Shown: piece after piece, positions 18,001 through 31,281 of the stretch
Numbering within the stretch: position 1 is the stretch's first letter
How the letters are laid out: the number at the start of each line of letters is the position of its first letter
Assembly: GCA_035041965.1 (NCBI GenBank)
Contig: JAPYMA010003026.1
Span: 124,001 to 188,000, forward strand
Source of the DNA: Anisakis pegreffii
Taxonomy: Eukaryota > Nematoda > Chromadorea > Rhabditida > Anisakidae
Length of the DNA: 64,000 bases
Reading direction: 5' to 3'
Made by a program: the position numbers and the translations under genes
Notes under the pieces: generated by a model
What the model was told of the DNA's origin: nothing
Databases searched by the model: none
What the model saw: the letters and a program-made list of their open reading frames with translations, nothing else

Positions 18001-18319
18001 GTTGTCGTTTCCGTAGACCGACACTTGGGAGGAGTGGCTGGCAAGAACTCACCGTTGAATCGGGCACATCGTCGCTGTGACAAGAATGCCACCGATCCAT
18101 ACAGGGCTCTTGCGTGTGCACGGCATTTGTGAGCGTTCGGTGAATGAGCTGATGATAATCGTACTGATGACTGCATGAGGCTGATGCAACAACAAGGCGA
18201 GTTGAGGCATCTGTAGGTGTTCGTAGAGTACGAGCAGGAGCATTTGCTGTTACTGTTGCTGGTGGTGTTGACAATTGGCTGTGTGTTGTAGGATGACGTT
18301 GACGATGACGATGAGGCAT
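12096..18319 (-). CDS. nlf-1: NLF-1 / FAM155 (NALF) family protein, sodium leak channel chaperone
   Basis: NLF-1/FAM155 proteins are membrane proteins that fold with the NALCN/NCA sodium leak channel and bring it to the cell surface. Five exons join in phase: 18319-16727, 16465-16325, 14046-13893, 13579-13245 and 12833-12096. The first exon encodes a long Ser/Asn/Gln/His-rich N-terminus, then one membrane helix (about residues 327-350, FYFFVYLHIFSVIACLAATG), then a cysteine-bearing ectodomain. The family signature runs across exons: SVFYRDC, ECLQCFQN, then DVERAFDKFNATLHRF, SCADCR, IWYRKW, PCINWCYFAQLACPH and GHPSFQC. This matches the order and spacing in vertebrate NALF1 as I remember it. 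A polar tail ends in a second hydrophobic helix (about the last 20 residues). Total length from the first ATG is about 986, roughly twice the family norm, so the true start may be an internal methionine (for example M181 or M302) or 5' exons may be missing. The first exon is the least certain part. Confidence 0.82.
15063..15084. repeat. (CAGT)n microsatellite in nlf-1 intron 2
   Basis: About five perfect CAGT units lie in the long intron between the second and third nlf-1 exons. This intron (14047-16324) otherwise contains no exon that would fit the NLF-1 frame, since its flanking exons join directly in phase. Confidence 0.7.
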
Positions 18320-18720
18320 ATTGATGGCGCGCTGATGCGCGCCTTCCAGTACTATCGCATTTAAGTTGTCGTTGAGAAGGCATTCGTCGCGGACGATGCC
18401 GCGAGACGCGAAGCCGATAGGGATCGTGAAGTGATGAGGCTTGGCTGAAGAGGGCGATGCTTGGCACGGCTAAGGTGCTGGTGCTGGCGATTTCGATGGC
18501 CGCGCGGTTTGCGTCTAGCAGCAGCAACAGCAACAAGAGTATGGCAGTAGCGATTCGATGAAATGCGATGATACGAATTCGTCCCAACCAAAAGCAAATT
18601 CGTCTGGTCAGTGCAACAACAACAACAACAACAACAACAATGCCAATTGTGCAGATGATGGCTTGCGTTTGATTGTCGGACCACGGAAGCAGTAACAGTA
18701 GCAGCAGCAGCAGCACTGAG
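17935..18720. repeat. Triplet microsatellites in and just upstream of nlf-1 exon 1
   Basis: GTT/CAA-type triplet runs occur at about 17965-17985 and 18616-18642, and GCA-type runs at about 18517-18535 and 18697-18716. The first falls in the coding exon and encodes the Gln run (about residues 113-119). The others lie upstream of the chosen ATG. These runs keep several frames open on both strands, which explains the long low-complexity frames here that I do not call genes. Confidence 0.65.
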
Positions 18721-20469
18721 TGCTCGACTAGTGAAGTTGGTACGTGGAGGATTAGATGAAGGAACTGAAAGAATAGGAAGGTAGTAGATGGCCAATTCGA
18801 AATGTTTGATGTTGGATGGATTCGACCAAGTGTTTGTTGGTGTGGTAATGTTAGTGGTGTCGAAGATTTTGCTAGAGTGTCGTCGTCGCTCCGAAGATGC
18901 AATTCGTGCTCAATTTCGATGGATGCGCGTCGTTTGAGTGCTTCTTTTGCAGTTGATAGTTGACATTCAGTGTGATTACTAAGACGACGACGATATGCTT
19001 GAGGTGTAGTTGTCAGCTGGCCAGTTTATCTGCAAACAACAATTTGTGATAATTAACGCATTTCGATATGCATAATCAATGATTGACGACGGCATCGATC
19101 TATCGAGCAGACATATCAAAAAATGAGCGCCTCATCGAAAACATCATAAACAACAAAAAAACAAACAAACAAATTCCCTCGTAAAGTGAATGGCCACGAT
19201 CAAGCCTAGATGAGCAGTGTCTAACGAGATTTTGAAGTGATGCTATTCGAGACAAGACGACAATGGCATGAGAATGAGACGAAATGAAATGGGACTGTGC
19301 ATGCTGAATTTATTGTCCGAAAAACGAACACAACAAACGAACGAGAATCGATCGCAGGCTGGTGAGCCTAGAGACTGGAACCGATCGGACAGAGTTTAAA
19401 CAAGACGATTATCATTCATGAAATGATTGCGTTCTACAAACGCTTCCGTCTTTTGCACTAATTATAGTAGTATTTTTTTGAATTTACACCAAAACATACC
19501 CAGTGCGAGTTTTCCGATTTCATTATTGATGTATAAGTTAGCTTCGGAAAACCTACGTCTAATACTATTCGGTCCACTATGTCTAATAATACTACGTTAT
19601 CTCTCTCGCTAAATATTGCTTTGTTTTGCAGTTAATTACAATGTTTTTTGAACGCTTCAAATGGACATAATGTAAAGTTATCCGTTGTACTGTTCACCTA
19701 GAAATAAATCATCCACCTGTCTAACTTCTCATGCCATATTCTCCTTCTTCTATCGTCTTATCACATCACATCAGTCTTTCTGGACATAACTTTGTTCTTC
19801 TAATATCCATTGAAAATTCAAAAAAGTGAAAGTATTTCTGTGTATATTGGCTGTCGCTAATTTTTGGAGTATTTCTCGTTGAGGACGAGACGAGGAACGA
19901 TTTTCAGAGGATTTCTAATGGAGAAAAGATTTGAGGAGAAACGATTGAGGTATAAATGATGGCAACGAGTTAATCTCAGGCAGTCACGAGAAATGGTCTT
20001 GGCTGGGCTGCATTTCTCACCGATATGCTTACGATTAACACTGATGAAGATCAAAATGAGATCAATGCCAGTTGATTGCATCCGTCATTGAGACCGACGG
20101 CATTACGAGAATTCGCTCGCAATTAACGAGCACCATTGAGCCACGAGGTGATCCGACTATCCTTTTTGAATTGTCTTCGTTTAGAGGCACGATTAAAAAG
20201 ACAATGGGATGAAATTTGACATTGCATTAATATTTATATCCATGTGCGCGCATAGGCAATATTTGAAATGATAATTGTGCTGTGTGGAAATATAATACTC
20301 TGAATGGAATAATCAATAATTCAAATTTAAATGCAAACAGCGCATTGCATTGGAGTTTTGGAGAAGCATATCAGTCCAAGGCAGTCGTCAACTCATCCTC
20401 CGTATGCTAGGGTTTTCATGATTCCCATCTTCTAATCGATTAAAATATGATTCAAAGTGATTGGTTTTA

Positions 20470-20488
20470 CTGCTGCTGCTGCTGCTGC
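20470..20488. repeat. (CTG)n microsatellite
   Basis: A perfect run of about six CTG units. It is one of at least seven such arrays in the window. Confidence 0.8.
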
Positions 20489-21070
20489 AAGAGCCGAAAA
20501 TAGTGAATGAATCGAGTCGAGCGAAGTGTCAAAAATGATAAATAAGTAGTGGCAATGAGCAAAGTAAGAAGCATAAAGTTTAGAGCACACATTCTGTGCA
20601 GCACATATCCATAAAGCTGAATATATCCATCCATGCCAAAGAGATGCTGCTGTTTCCGAAAGACAACATTCAAATGAGATCCATCCATTGAAAATACAAG
20701 AGATTTGTATGACGACAATATATCCACATGTGCATACAAGTGGATGCATATGTAAATATGGTATGAGAATCGTTACTTGAACACAACAAGACGAAAACGA
20801 ACAAGAGACATTCAAGCAACAACATGAACACGACTGAAGAAGAAGATACCCTCTGAACGCCCATTTCTATGTGCAGCTCTCAAAATTGATGCTTCTTCGT
20901 TTCATTTTTTTTCGCTTCAAACATGAATAAATAATGCTAATGTTTAGTGAAGTAAGTGTTCTTCTAGTGGTGCATTTGCCGTTAGCGTTACAGCTACTTT
21001 CCGGGGGATATGTGTGTGCTTGTGTGTGTGCATGCATGAACGCAATATACGTTGTTAATAATGTCGGATG

Positions 21071-21091
21071 TGCTGCTGCTGCTGCTGCTGC
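21071..21091. repeat. (TGC)n microsatellite
   Basis: Seven perfect TGC units, in the same orientation as the neighbouring arrays at 20.5, 26.6, 31.25 and 35.5 kb. Confidence 0.8.
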
Positions 21092-21545
21092 ACGTTGTTC
21101 ATATTGTGTATATTGGAAATAAGCTTAGGCTTATATGGCATACCATCATTCAGAGACAGGACAAGAGCAAAGAAATGGCAAAGCTTCTAGCAAAGGCTAT
21201 TTATTGCAGCACCATCACATACAAACACAACTATCATTCAATACTAGAATTGTTGTTTTGTTGAGAAGAAACCGACAGAAATACTGCTACTGCTGATGAT
21301 GCTGATGCTGCCGGTTTTCGAAGGAATGCTTCTTGCATGGATTAGAAGTAAACGGCTAAAGAATTCGTTGCACGGTTGACTTCTGGTTGAATACGTGATA
21401 AAGTAGAGATAGTAGAATAAACGCTGCCTAATAATATTCATTCGAATGAATATTCAGAATAGATGAATTGTGAATGCATGCGCCAACGAATACATTCATC
21501 TCTTGCGCTTATCAATAAAGTATTTCAGTGGTTTGTTTCAGTTAC

Positions 21546-21568
21546 GTGTTTGTGTGTGTGTGTGTGTG
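21546..21568. repeat. (GT)n microsatellite
   Basis: About ten GT units following GTTACGT. A simple dinucleotide repeat in non-coding sequence. Confidence 0.75.
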
Positions 21569-24500
21569 ATTGATTCATTATTTGTTCTCGACGAGGATTA
21601 TTGAAAATGCTTCGCTTGTTACGCATATCCACTCGGGATTTGTGAACGAATTTTGCTGGATTTCTTTTTTTTTGGTTTGGTGATGAGATTTCGTAAAATG
21701 AAATTTGTCAACTAAGAAACAGCGAAAAAGAACAGCGATCGGTGTATTGTATGGTGACGACGACATGGTTTTCGTTGGAGAAAAAACATGTGAATTCGTT
21801 TCATCAAGCAAATTGCTCGAAGGCACATACAGCAACAGCATGACTAAACGACGTAAAGCAGATTCGAGTTTAAAATGAAAACGGAACGAAATTATAAGTA
21901 ATCTTAATTAGTGAGAAGCGAATGCTCAATAAAAAAAATAGTAAACGTATAATTCGAGGTTACAAACGTTTGACAGACTGGCGGCCCATCCAGGTAATCC
22001 AGTTAATAATTCGAGGTGAACATCGATGCTGATGTAAATAGTGAGACGGCTTTGGAAAGCAAGTTTTTACAAGGCATTCAAGCTGTTGGATTTCTCGGAT
22101 TACAGTTCAGTATATTAATAACTCATGAGTGTCAATCGAGAAGCGTTCCCACATTATTCCTGTCTGAAACGTAGTAACAGAGCGATTTTGATGATAAGTT
22201 GCGTAATGAGATCGCTCACTGATCTTCATTCAACTGATTTGTCGAAAGAATTATAAGAAATGAATGCGACAAATTAAGAGAGACTGTCTTTGATGATGGT
22301 TGTAAGAACAAGTTGCACTTAGCGTAGTTACGAGCAACTATCGACATGTTGTGCGAATGAATCAGCGAATAGTCGAATTCGAAAACATTTCCACTGAAGC
22401 AGAGCAGATACTAGGATGAAATGTTCTGGATCACAGCTTCTATCATACTTACCAATCCAAGATGGTCACTCTTTGATGAGTCAATCACTCGATGAGAAAG
22501 AAAATGACAATCATATGCATAATATTTAGGAAACCCTTGAGGTTTCAAAATGTTCCCGGGTGCGAGATTAGAACAAAGCTGACTAAGTCGCTCGCTCTTT
22601 CGTTCATCGAATATGATCGACGAGAAATAAACACACGAAAAACATTCGTATTTAAACCGTCATTATTCATCCTATCGTGGAACGTTTGGGACAAACGAAT
22701 TCCAACAGAAAAAGTATTACACACCAAAGTATTCGGAACAATCGTTCGAACGAACTTAAAAAAGGTGACCATATGCCGGAATGTGAGGGAGGTGATGGAA
22801 ACATTCATGTGAATGACGCGATTCGATTCATAAATGTTTTATTGAAAGTTATGTGCCAGTCTATATGTCAAAAACATTCGCGATTTTGAGCAAAGTTACA
22901 AGTAACAATGAAATTGCTGCAGCTAAATAAAATCGCAACCAACTTGCTTAATGGATTGATATTACAGGATGTGAGAACAATACAGGTTGTGGTATGTGTG
23001 TGTGTGTTTGAGATTGCTCACTTTCATAAAGTATCAATACATGAACGCAGTTATGCTCTAATCGCAATTACCTCCTCAGAAAAACCACAAGCAAACATAT
23101 GGACGTTGAACACCATAAAATAAACGATATTGATACTTTATGAATTATTGAAAAATAACCAGGATGGTTTGAACAGTGTGAAAATTTTTTGGGCATAAAA
23201 ACAAATGTTCACTTCCTTGGGGAAGAAAGTTCCGAAGGATCTGTTGATTTGATAGTATGGATCAAGTAAGATGATGACTCTAGAGAGTGAAATTCTTGTT
23301 CGCTGTATTCCTTGAATAATCGATCGACCGTTTTGAACGGTTCAATTTGCAATCTTCATAACAAGACAAACAAGTAGTCGTCACAAGGTGAAATAGATAC
23401 GATTAACGACTGAAGAAAGCCAGAAAAAAAACGCCTTTATGATTTTACTGCTGAGTTATCGAGAAATTGCACGGAACAGAGGGCGAATAAACGATGTCTT
23501 TAGGCCGTATTAACGGTTCAGATAAAACTGAAAGAATTTAGCACGATGATGATTAGCATATGTGATGGATGGATGGCATGTGCCTTGACGAGAACGAAGT
23601 AATTGCTCGATGTGCCGAAGTAATCAAAGAGCACACAAACACACACACATTTCAGTCACCTCATAACTTCACATAATTACATTCTTCACATTTAAATTCT
23701 GAATTTTAATGTCTCATTAGTTCGTGCTATTTTCCGAACACCAATAATAGCATCTCATATGTGAAGTTAGTTGAGCTGTTGCGGATAACCATTTCCTCTA
23801 ATGATACAAAGACGTCAGTACAGAGGATGTGCAAACAGCAAATTTGAAGTTGTGAAAATGTGTTACAGAGCTGAATCACTAGCAGAGAATCATCAATGAG
23901 TACTTGAATTCGATCATTAGTGAATGTTGTTACAGTTGATACGAGAGGCTGATACAAGCACACTGCGAATTCCTAGGGAAGCTTGACTTGTCCATTAGTT
24001 CACAAGCAAATCATGTTGAATCTAAGCGTGAATTGGTATCAGTCTCATTAACAATACTCAGAATAACAGCTGTCGACGTTTCAATTATTCTGTGGCGCTA
24101 ATAATATCCATCGCAATTAAATTCGAATTAGTTGACATCGAAATGTCACACGTAGTAATACGAATAATGGCGTTAATGAGAGGCGTCGTATGAATGAAAT
24201 TGATGACATTCTAGGATGCTCGAAATGACAATCCATAATCGAATTATTATCAGAGATAACCACCGTAAAAACTGCATCAAGTTTTCTTGAATATAACCTT
24301 CAGCAGCATCACCAGAAATATCACTGAAATCGCAAGGTAGCACAATATGACGGAAGACCACTGAAAAAAGTTTCACCACTGCAGTACACCTTAATGATGG
24401 CGATTCTGGAAGTTTTGAGTAAGAAATGAGTACGCTTTATAATGCAATAATTTTCAATTGAATATGATGTGCTCACAAGAGCATCTCTTACAACACACAT

Positions 24501-26442
24501 CTTTAAGAAATGCTACAAAATCTTCTGAACAAAAACTCTCAATATTTCAATGAACAAAACATGACGTGCGATTCTAAAGTGCAATTCTATTAGCATCATC
24601 AAACAACATTCTTCACGATACGGGTGTTTTGATCAATGATGATGACGATGATGATGATGTGATGAGTTTGCAAGTTGCATCCGAGAGTAATATGTGAGAG
24701 AATAAGCTTTGAGGCACTGAAAGGAATTTGTTCGGATGATAGACTAGATGTAATTTTATTTCAGATTTAATTCCACTTAAGACAGATGCAGGCAGGCAGC
24801 CTGAAGCTTTGCTTACACTTTGTGCAAATGTCTTCCTTTAAGTGCACACTTTTTTTGGCCGGAAAAATACGCTGTAACTGCATAATCATGCATTCACAGT
24901 TCCTTTCACGTGTCCATTTGTAATTGATTAAGTGTGAAATAACGCCCAAACATGCTAGCATATAATGACAGCTTAAAATCAACTAAGGAAGGGCAAACTA
25001 CATAAGAACTGAGATCATATTAGATTCATTTATTATCGCATAAATTCGTGCCTGTCTGGCTACATCTCAATGTATCTGTCTGATACATTGATGGAGTGAT
25101 GGCTACTTAATTACGGTAAATAGTTAGTTTGGATAAGTGATCTCATTATCATTATTGCTACTACAATCATTGTGCTTATCATCAAGGTTGTTGTATTACT
25201 GTTAATCACATAAGCATATACATACTCAATCTATTCGTGCGATTACTAGTTGAGGAGCAATGCAATGAAGGCATACATAAAATCTCACAAGAACATCATT
25301 TATCCATAGAGTCAATAAGCTTTCAACGTAAACTCAACTCACTCAATTCAGAGGATTGCAATTGAAAACTGTCAATGAATTAGAGTTGTTGCTAGTCGTA
25401 ACTGAAGTGAATGGGTGAATGAAGAACATTATGGGGCGCCAGGGAATCAGCACAGATTTATTCATTTATTTATTCGAGTGGCTGGCCAATGGATACACTT
25501 TTCGTCGTCAAGTTGTTCTCGCATTTGTTTTTGATCACATATAATTGTATTTGCTAGGTTCTGTTTCATCGGTTCAGTGTAAAACTGGAGTTTAGAATGG
25601 ACTTTACGTTCGAGTAGGCATTCGGAAGGTAGGCAATACATTGAAGTGTTAATAGGAGGCTTATTTGAAGTGTTGATATGGTAGGACTGTGCTCGGATGA
25701 GCGAGAGCATTTTTTTTTGCTCGCATGAGCAATTCTCCAGATGTTGCAGTGATCTGTTAGGGATTTTCCTGGTGCCATATCAGACAAGAATAACAAATGA
25801 TGACTGAATGATTGGTTTCGATGGGCATATTAATTATAAGCATAATTAAGATAGATCATTGAACAATTAAATTTCTCTATATGGGAGGGGAAGAATGTCA
25901 CAATGGATGGATGATCATCAAGGAGGATCTGTTGAATGCAATGAATAAATGTATGTCACGGAAGTAACACTGAATTTGGAAAATATTTCAGACTGATTCA
26001 CGCCTATTCTAGCCGATCCGTTGCTTGTTCAGTGAACAAGCGATACAATTACTGGACGGATTATTTTTGAAGACTAAAGATTGATGGTTTATCAATAAAG
26101 ATTGATGATTATTAATGATTTATCCGAACATCCAGTCGAGATAGAAATGATCTCAAGTCATAAGTTCACAACAATCACATATTATATGACTGATCGTTAT
26201 CATTAGGGCAGTGTTATCGTTGCAGACATAACTTGCGATATGTGAGGTTATCCTGAAAACAAACAAAAAAGTCAAAGTCTATTGGTGTTTGAAAAAGCCT
26301 TTAGGTCAAGCAATAAGCAATGAGTTGCGATGCGAACAATTCGAGTGAAGCATATGAAGCATCGTATGAAGAAGTTAGTAAAAGCACCGTTGATGAGTAG
26401 TCCATCGATCTCAGCGAACGACTGAATGAGTAATGCGCACAG

Positions 26443-26481
26443 ATGGCTGGCTGGTTGGTTGGTTGGTTGGTTGGTTGGATG
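26443..26481. repeat. (TTGG)n microsatellite
   Basis: About seven TTGG units preceded by two CTGG variants and followed by ATGG, which suggests a decaying tetranucleotide array. Confidence 0.8.
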
Positions 26482-26604
26482 GAAAAATGGATTGAAAGTA
26501 ATTTAGTGGAAATGAAGAAAGGGACTCCGTACTAGAGGCGCTTGGACACTCTTGACTATCGACGAGGAGAACGATAAATGTAAATTGTGAGTTGTAAGCT
26601 ATTA

Positions 26605-26640
26605 GCTGCTGCTGCTGCTGCTGCTGTTGCTGCTGATGCT
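26605..26640. repeat. (GCT)n microsatellite, slightly interrupted
   Basis: About twelve GCT-type units with GTT and GAT interruptions, followed by GATGATGATG. Confidence 0.8.
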
Positions 26641-29600
26641 AGACGATGATGATGATGTTGTTGATTGAACGCTAGATAAACAGATAGTAGCAGTTGCAAA
26701 GAAGATATGTGTTATGAGATAGATATATATATATCTATCACTTGGTTAGATAGTAAAGCGTAGACGTTTTTGACAAGATAATAGCTTAGTTGGTTAGTGG
26801 CAGTTGAGGTGATAGTTTAGGGGAGTCTTGTTGAATTTCACTCAACTCGATATTATAGTTGGTTTTGTTTGATTTTTATTGTGGTGAGTACACACTCCGC
26901 ATGCAATGACTTACTTAGCTCAGTCAGCTTCATACGGCCACATTTGTTGCGTTTTATTTTCTCTTTCTTTCCATTTTTTTTGTTTGCAGCATTCGAGCGT
27001 TCTTTTGAAACACACTCAGTCATTCCAAATTAAGAGCAATTATCCAAGCTTGCCATCCACTATTTATGTGTTGAGAAACATTTGAAATTCGTACTCATAC
27101 GGTGTATATGGGTGCAGTTTAGCATGCGTTTTAGGTCTAATCGTAAGCGTAAGTAGCCTGAGCTTGAAGCGCAAGTCTATAAATGAGCAATCATACGGCT
27201 GAACCAAAGCCTGATTGGAGCGGATTAGGCTTGAACAGATGTACCTGGACGACATTCACAAAATGAATGGCCTCTGTACTGTGTGCTTTTAGTCGGTCGG
27301 CAATGTGCTGAGTCACTGAAATGCCACCCTCACTCATTCGATTCTACTCATACGTTAGATCAAATTTCTTTCAGTTGCACAACTGAAAGAAAATGATCTT
27401 GGTAAGATGAATATCACGCAGAGTTAGTTCATAGTCTCATTCGTAGTTTGTTTTCGTCACAGAACAGTAGTGGCAGTAGCAGCAGCAGTAATCATTTACA
27501 AGCTAATTTTAAAACAATGATGCATGCATACAGATTTTCGATCAAAACTGCCAATGGAATATTATTAACCGCATCATCCGATTCGGTTCAACGTTACAAT
27601 GCATCTCATTTGAACGGTGCTCGATGTTAATGTTGTAAAGTATCATGCTCAAGTGCTGAATAGACTTGACAATATTGACTAACATCCGCATGGAACTTTC
27701 GGACAAAAAATTCATTGAATAGTTCACTGAATGAATATATTCGGTAAAAATTGGCGCATAATTTCGATTTGGCCACAAGTTCATCGACAATGAAGCGAAC
27801 TGATGTGATCACTTGAACTGACAACAACCATCACCGGCTACACAGCACACTCATCAATAATCACTGAAACGGTGCATCTCGGCCATAATCAAAACGATGT
27901 AATCTCGTCGAATGAACGACAAAAGTCACACAACTGATTAGCATAATGACAGCGTACGGGCATTCGCAGTCTTTTGAATTGTTTTTTTTTCATAAATTTT
28001 GCTGCAAGCTGTTGATAGAAAATTGTTTACTTGCTGTGCACTAGTTTGAGGTTCTATATTTGGGACATGCATCTGCTTGATGGGAGCGCGGATTCACGAA
28101 CAAATCGTTGTTCAGTTCAGAAACTGGAGTGTCGCCTGAAATGGCCACATTCACTCAGTTGATTCCGAGCAGAGCTTTTGTGTAATCGCTGATCACGAAC
28201 GAAAGTCTTAGTGGTATTCAGCGCACTGCAAAGATCATCATGACTAGTTGCGTTTTTTGTTTGTTTGTTTTTTTTTTGTTTTCGTGATGCATCACTCAAG
28301 TGACCATAAAATAAAAAGATATTAAATATAAGGAAGTGAGAACGAGAAAAAAATAACTCAACAAAATGAAATTAATGACTGTTGATTGCAAATCTTTCTT
28401 TTTAGAAAGCAAATTCAAATGCAATTCAGTGATTGTGATCTTAACATGGAACTACTGTCTGGATAGCAGTTGAATGATAAAACTTCAAAAACAGTGCAAA
28501 TGATGATCGATCAGTGAATATTAGGCAACAAGGAGATAACGATATGGGATTAGAAGTATTACTTAAGCAGTAAGACCAATTAGGAACAACCGTGTATGCG
28601 GTTGAGAATATTCGAGCGATACCAATTAGAGTTGGTTCGGTTCATTTACAGACGATAAACGTAACGAAGTGGACAATGGCGTTAATTGATCAATGAAGCT
28701 GAGGGAAATTAGAAAAAAAAACAAGAATGTGATTGTGATTTCGAGTATACTAATGATGGGAAGCAATGGTGTTGGCATGGATTATAGCGATAGTGGCAAG
28801 ATCATAATAACAACATCAATCAAGTACGCTAATAGCAACGAGCTGAGAACTATGAGTGAGGGATTTGTGGCTTGAATTGAACTGGTGGCAGTCTGAATCA
28901 GGTTGAAGTCAGTTTGGGTGATTGCATGATGACGGGGTGCAATTAGTAGGAGTAATAGTATAAGTATAAGTAGTAGTAATAGTATAGTGAAATAGTATAA
29001 GAGTGTAGGAGTAGTTCAGTTGCGACTGGCTACTCGTACTCAAGGTTCTGATCGTTCTGATCATAATGTTCATGATGTGGTTGTTTCGCTGCTGTTGAGT
29101 TCGTTAAATGGATTGGATTGGATTGGATGGATGGATAAAGACGATGATGATAATAGAAGATGCATAGAAGAGTGATTGTTTGGGAGTATGACTGAAGAAT
29201 GTATGAAGGAAGGGAAACGAAGATAATAACGAGAGGCGAATGAAGTGACATGATGCTGCTTTTTGTATGGATTAGATTCGGAATGACTGCACATGGACAC
29301 TGGAATTGGATGCGGCGATGTGCTGAGATACGATGAGAATGAAGGGAAAGGCAAACGTCCAACCACATGGACAACACGACATGGCCAACGACAGCAGTGG
29401 CTTGGACACAGGATAGGGACAAGACTAGACATTGGAGAGATAAGATTGCGGATTGATAAAGAATGATGTGAGATGGATGGATGAGGACGGTTCGAGAGCA
29501 TGAAACTGGAGAAAATGCTAGTCGAGTCAGGATTGACAAGAAGGGACTACGATTACTTACTACTGCTTCGTTCCATTTAGCGTTGAATAAGCAACGAACT

Positions 29601-31240
29601 CGCTCATTTAGTATTTCTTTCATGCTATGCTTCTTTCTCTGGCAATGCCAAGCCAAGCAAATAGTTGAATAAGCCAGAAACGACGAAAGCACGTGGTGCA
29701 GTTTAAGTCAAAATTAGCGCATGCTCTACGAGTTGATCGTATCTTTCGTCCATCTTTTGGAGCTGTACTCCTCTTCATGCTCTTATAGATCCTCGGTCGG
29801 CCACTTCTAGCATCTTGCTGTTGTGCTGTCAGCCGAACCAGTTGTTGCTTCTACGTTATTGGACGTTCTTCTCTGTGGCCAGCTATACGACTGGTCCACA
29901 TTATAAGACTACTGGTCTGGCCACAGCTTCAATCCTCCTCGATAACACTGCCTCAAGCAGCGTCTCCATCTGTCTACATCATTGTCTGTTCACATCTGCG
30001 TGTGTGCATGGATACTCTCTGTAAATGAGCATGAGATCAGAGCCACTGAATCGTTCTAGCATTAGTACTACTATAAACGTTGTGTGATGTTGTCTCACAA
30101 TTGACTAGGCTGCACTGAGTTAGCCTATAAAAGGGATTCGATTGACTATTACTGCTCAAGCCGCCGCATCGTTGTTAGATTCAGTTCTAAGCGATCATAT
30201 TTCGAATACACATATAGAGAGAGAATAACGGATATGTGACAGACGGAAAATGCGAATTGTTTGAACAAATAAAGATGTTAATGAAGATGCGCAAGAACGG
30301 ACTGAAGATGAGCAGAGACATGCAAGCTTTAGCATATGCATGATCTGAACGCACGACCAGATATAGGCAGATATAATCAGTCAGCTAATCATGAACGAGG
30401 GCTTGGGCAACCAGAATGAATGGCAAACGTTTTAGTAAGTAGAGGTGAATAGTATGATGGCAGCAGGCATGAAACTACTCAGATATAGACTGAAAACAAC
30501 AGTGATAGATGGTTTGTGGAAGAGGAGAAATGACCGAGATATTTGTTATTCTTCGCGCTTATGCAAAATTAAGCATCAACAAACAAACAAGTTGTTGCTG
30601 TCACAAATACTCGAAGTGTCAACATCATGGATTGATTTATGCTCATATCAGCTCTTCTTTTGGCTTTTCATCTCATTGCACATTTTTCGATTCGTTTTCA
30701 CATTTCTGTTTCGTTGAGTTTGATGCAATGAAACTGCTGCATCAATAATTACTAATAACATTTGTATCCATTTTCAGCCACTTTCCAAGAATTCCTTTAA
30801 GCAACAATCGAAATTCCTTCAAGAATGGAGTGATTTCATGGAGGATTTCAGTGGAGATATAAGATATCATTGTTGATTTCTTCATTTTTGCTTTCTTCTC
30901 TCTAGGACAAATTCATTCCATCATTATGGTGGTGTGTTCATGTATCTTGGCAGTGCAGCAGCAGGAGGAAACTGAAAACTGAGGAATCAGGAAGATTTAA
31001 CATTGTGAGCAAGTAGCGCAAGAGGCGACGAACAGAAGCACCCCAATAAATACGCAGATATCAGATGTTCTGTGGTTTGCATTCTGGCGCAACACAACAC
31101 AACAACACCATAATATTTTATTTGCAAGGCTTTAGCAGTATTATCCGTTCAGTGCAGTCGGAATTTCATCCAGCTAAATGAGAAGACAACGTAATGGAAC
31201 ATAGATCAAAAAGACAAAAATGTTGGGTTAATGGGATATA

Positions 31241-31281
31241 GCTGATGATGCTAATGCTGCTGCTGCTGCTGCTGCTGCTGT
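31241..31281. repeat. (TGC)n microsatellite
   Basis: About nine perfect TGC units after a GATGATGCTAATGC lead-in. Confidence 0.8.

Larger units (their letters stand above)
18320..26440. other. Gene-poor stretch upstream of nlf-1
   Basis: No exon chain could be built on either strand. The left end should hold the nlf-1 promoter and leader; a good minus-strand acceptor (TTGTTTGCAG) at about 19030 could be a trans-splice or leader-exon site. The rest holds microsatellites and ordinary AT-rich sequence. Short frames at 22492-22812 (plus), 24767-24982 (minus, four paired cysteines) and others have no recognisable product. Confidence 0.4.

Noticed and set aside
17841..18902. A 353-codon minus-strand frame overlapping nlf-1 exon 1
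   Set aside because: It is kept open by Ser, Leu, Val and triplet-repeat runs, overlaps the nlf-1 frame on the same strand, and shows no family motif.
29030..29692. A 220-codon minus-strand frame
   Set aside because: Composition is Ser/His/Pro-rich low complexity over GGATG-type repeats, with no domain, and a second overlapping frame looks just as open.
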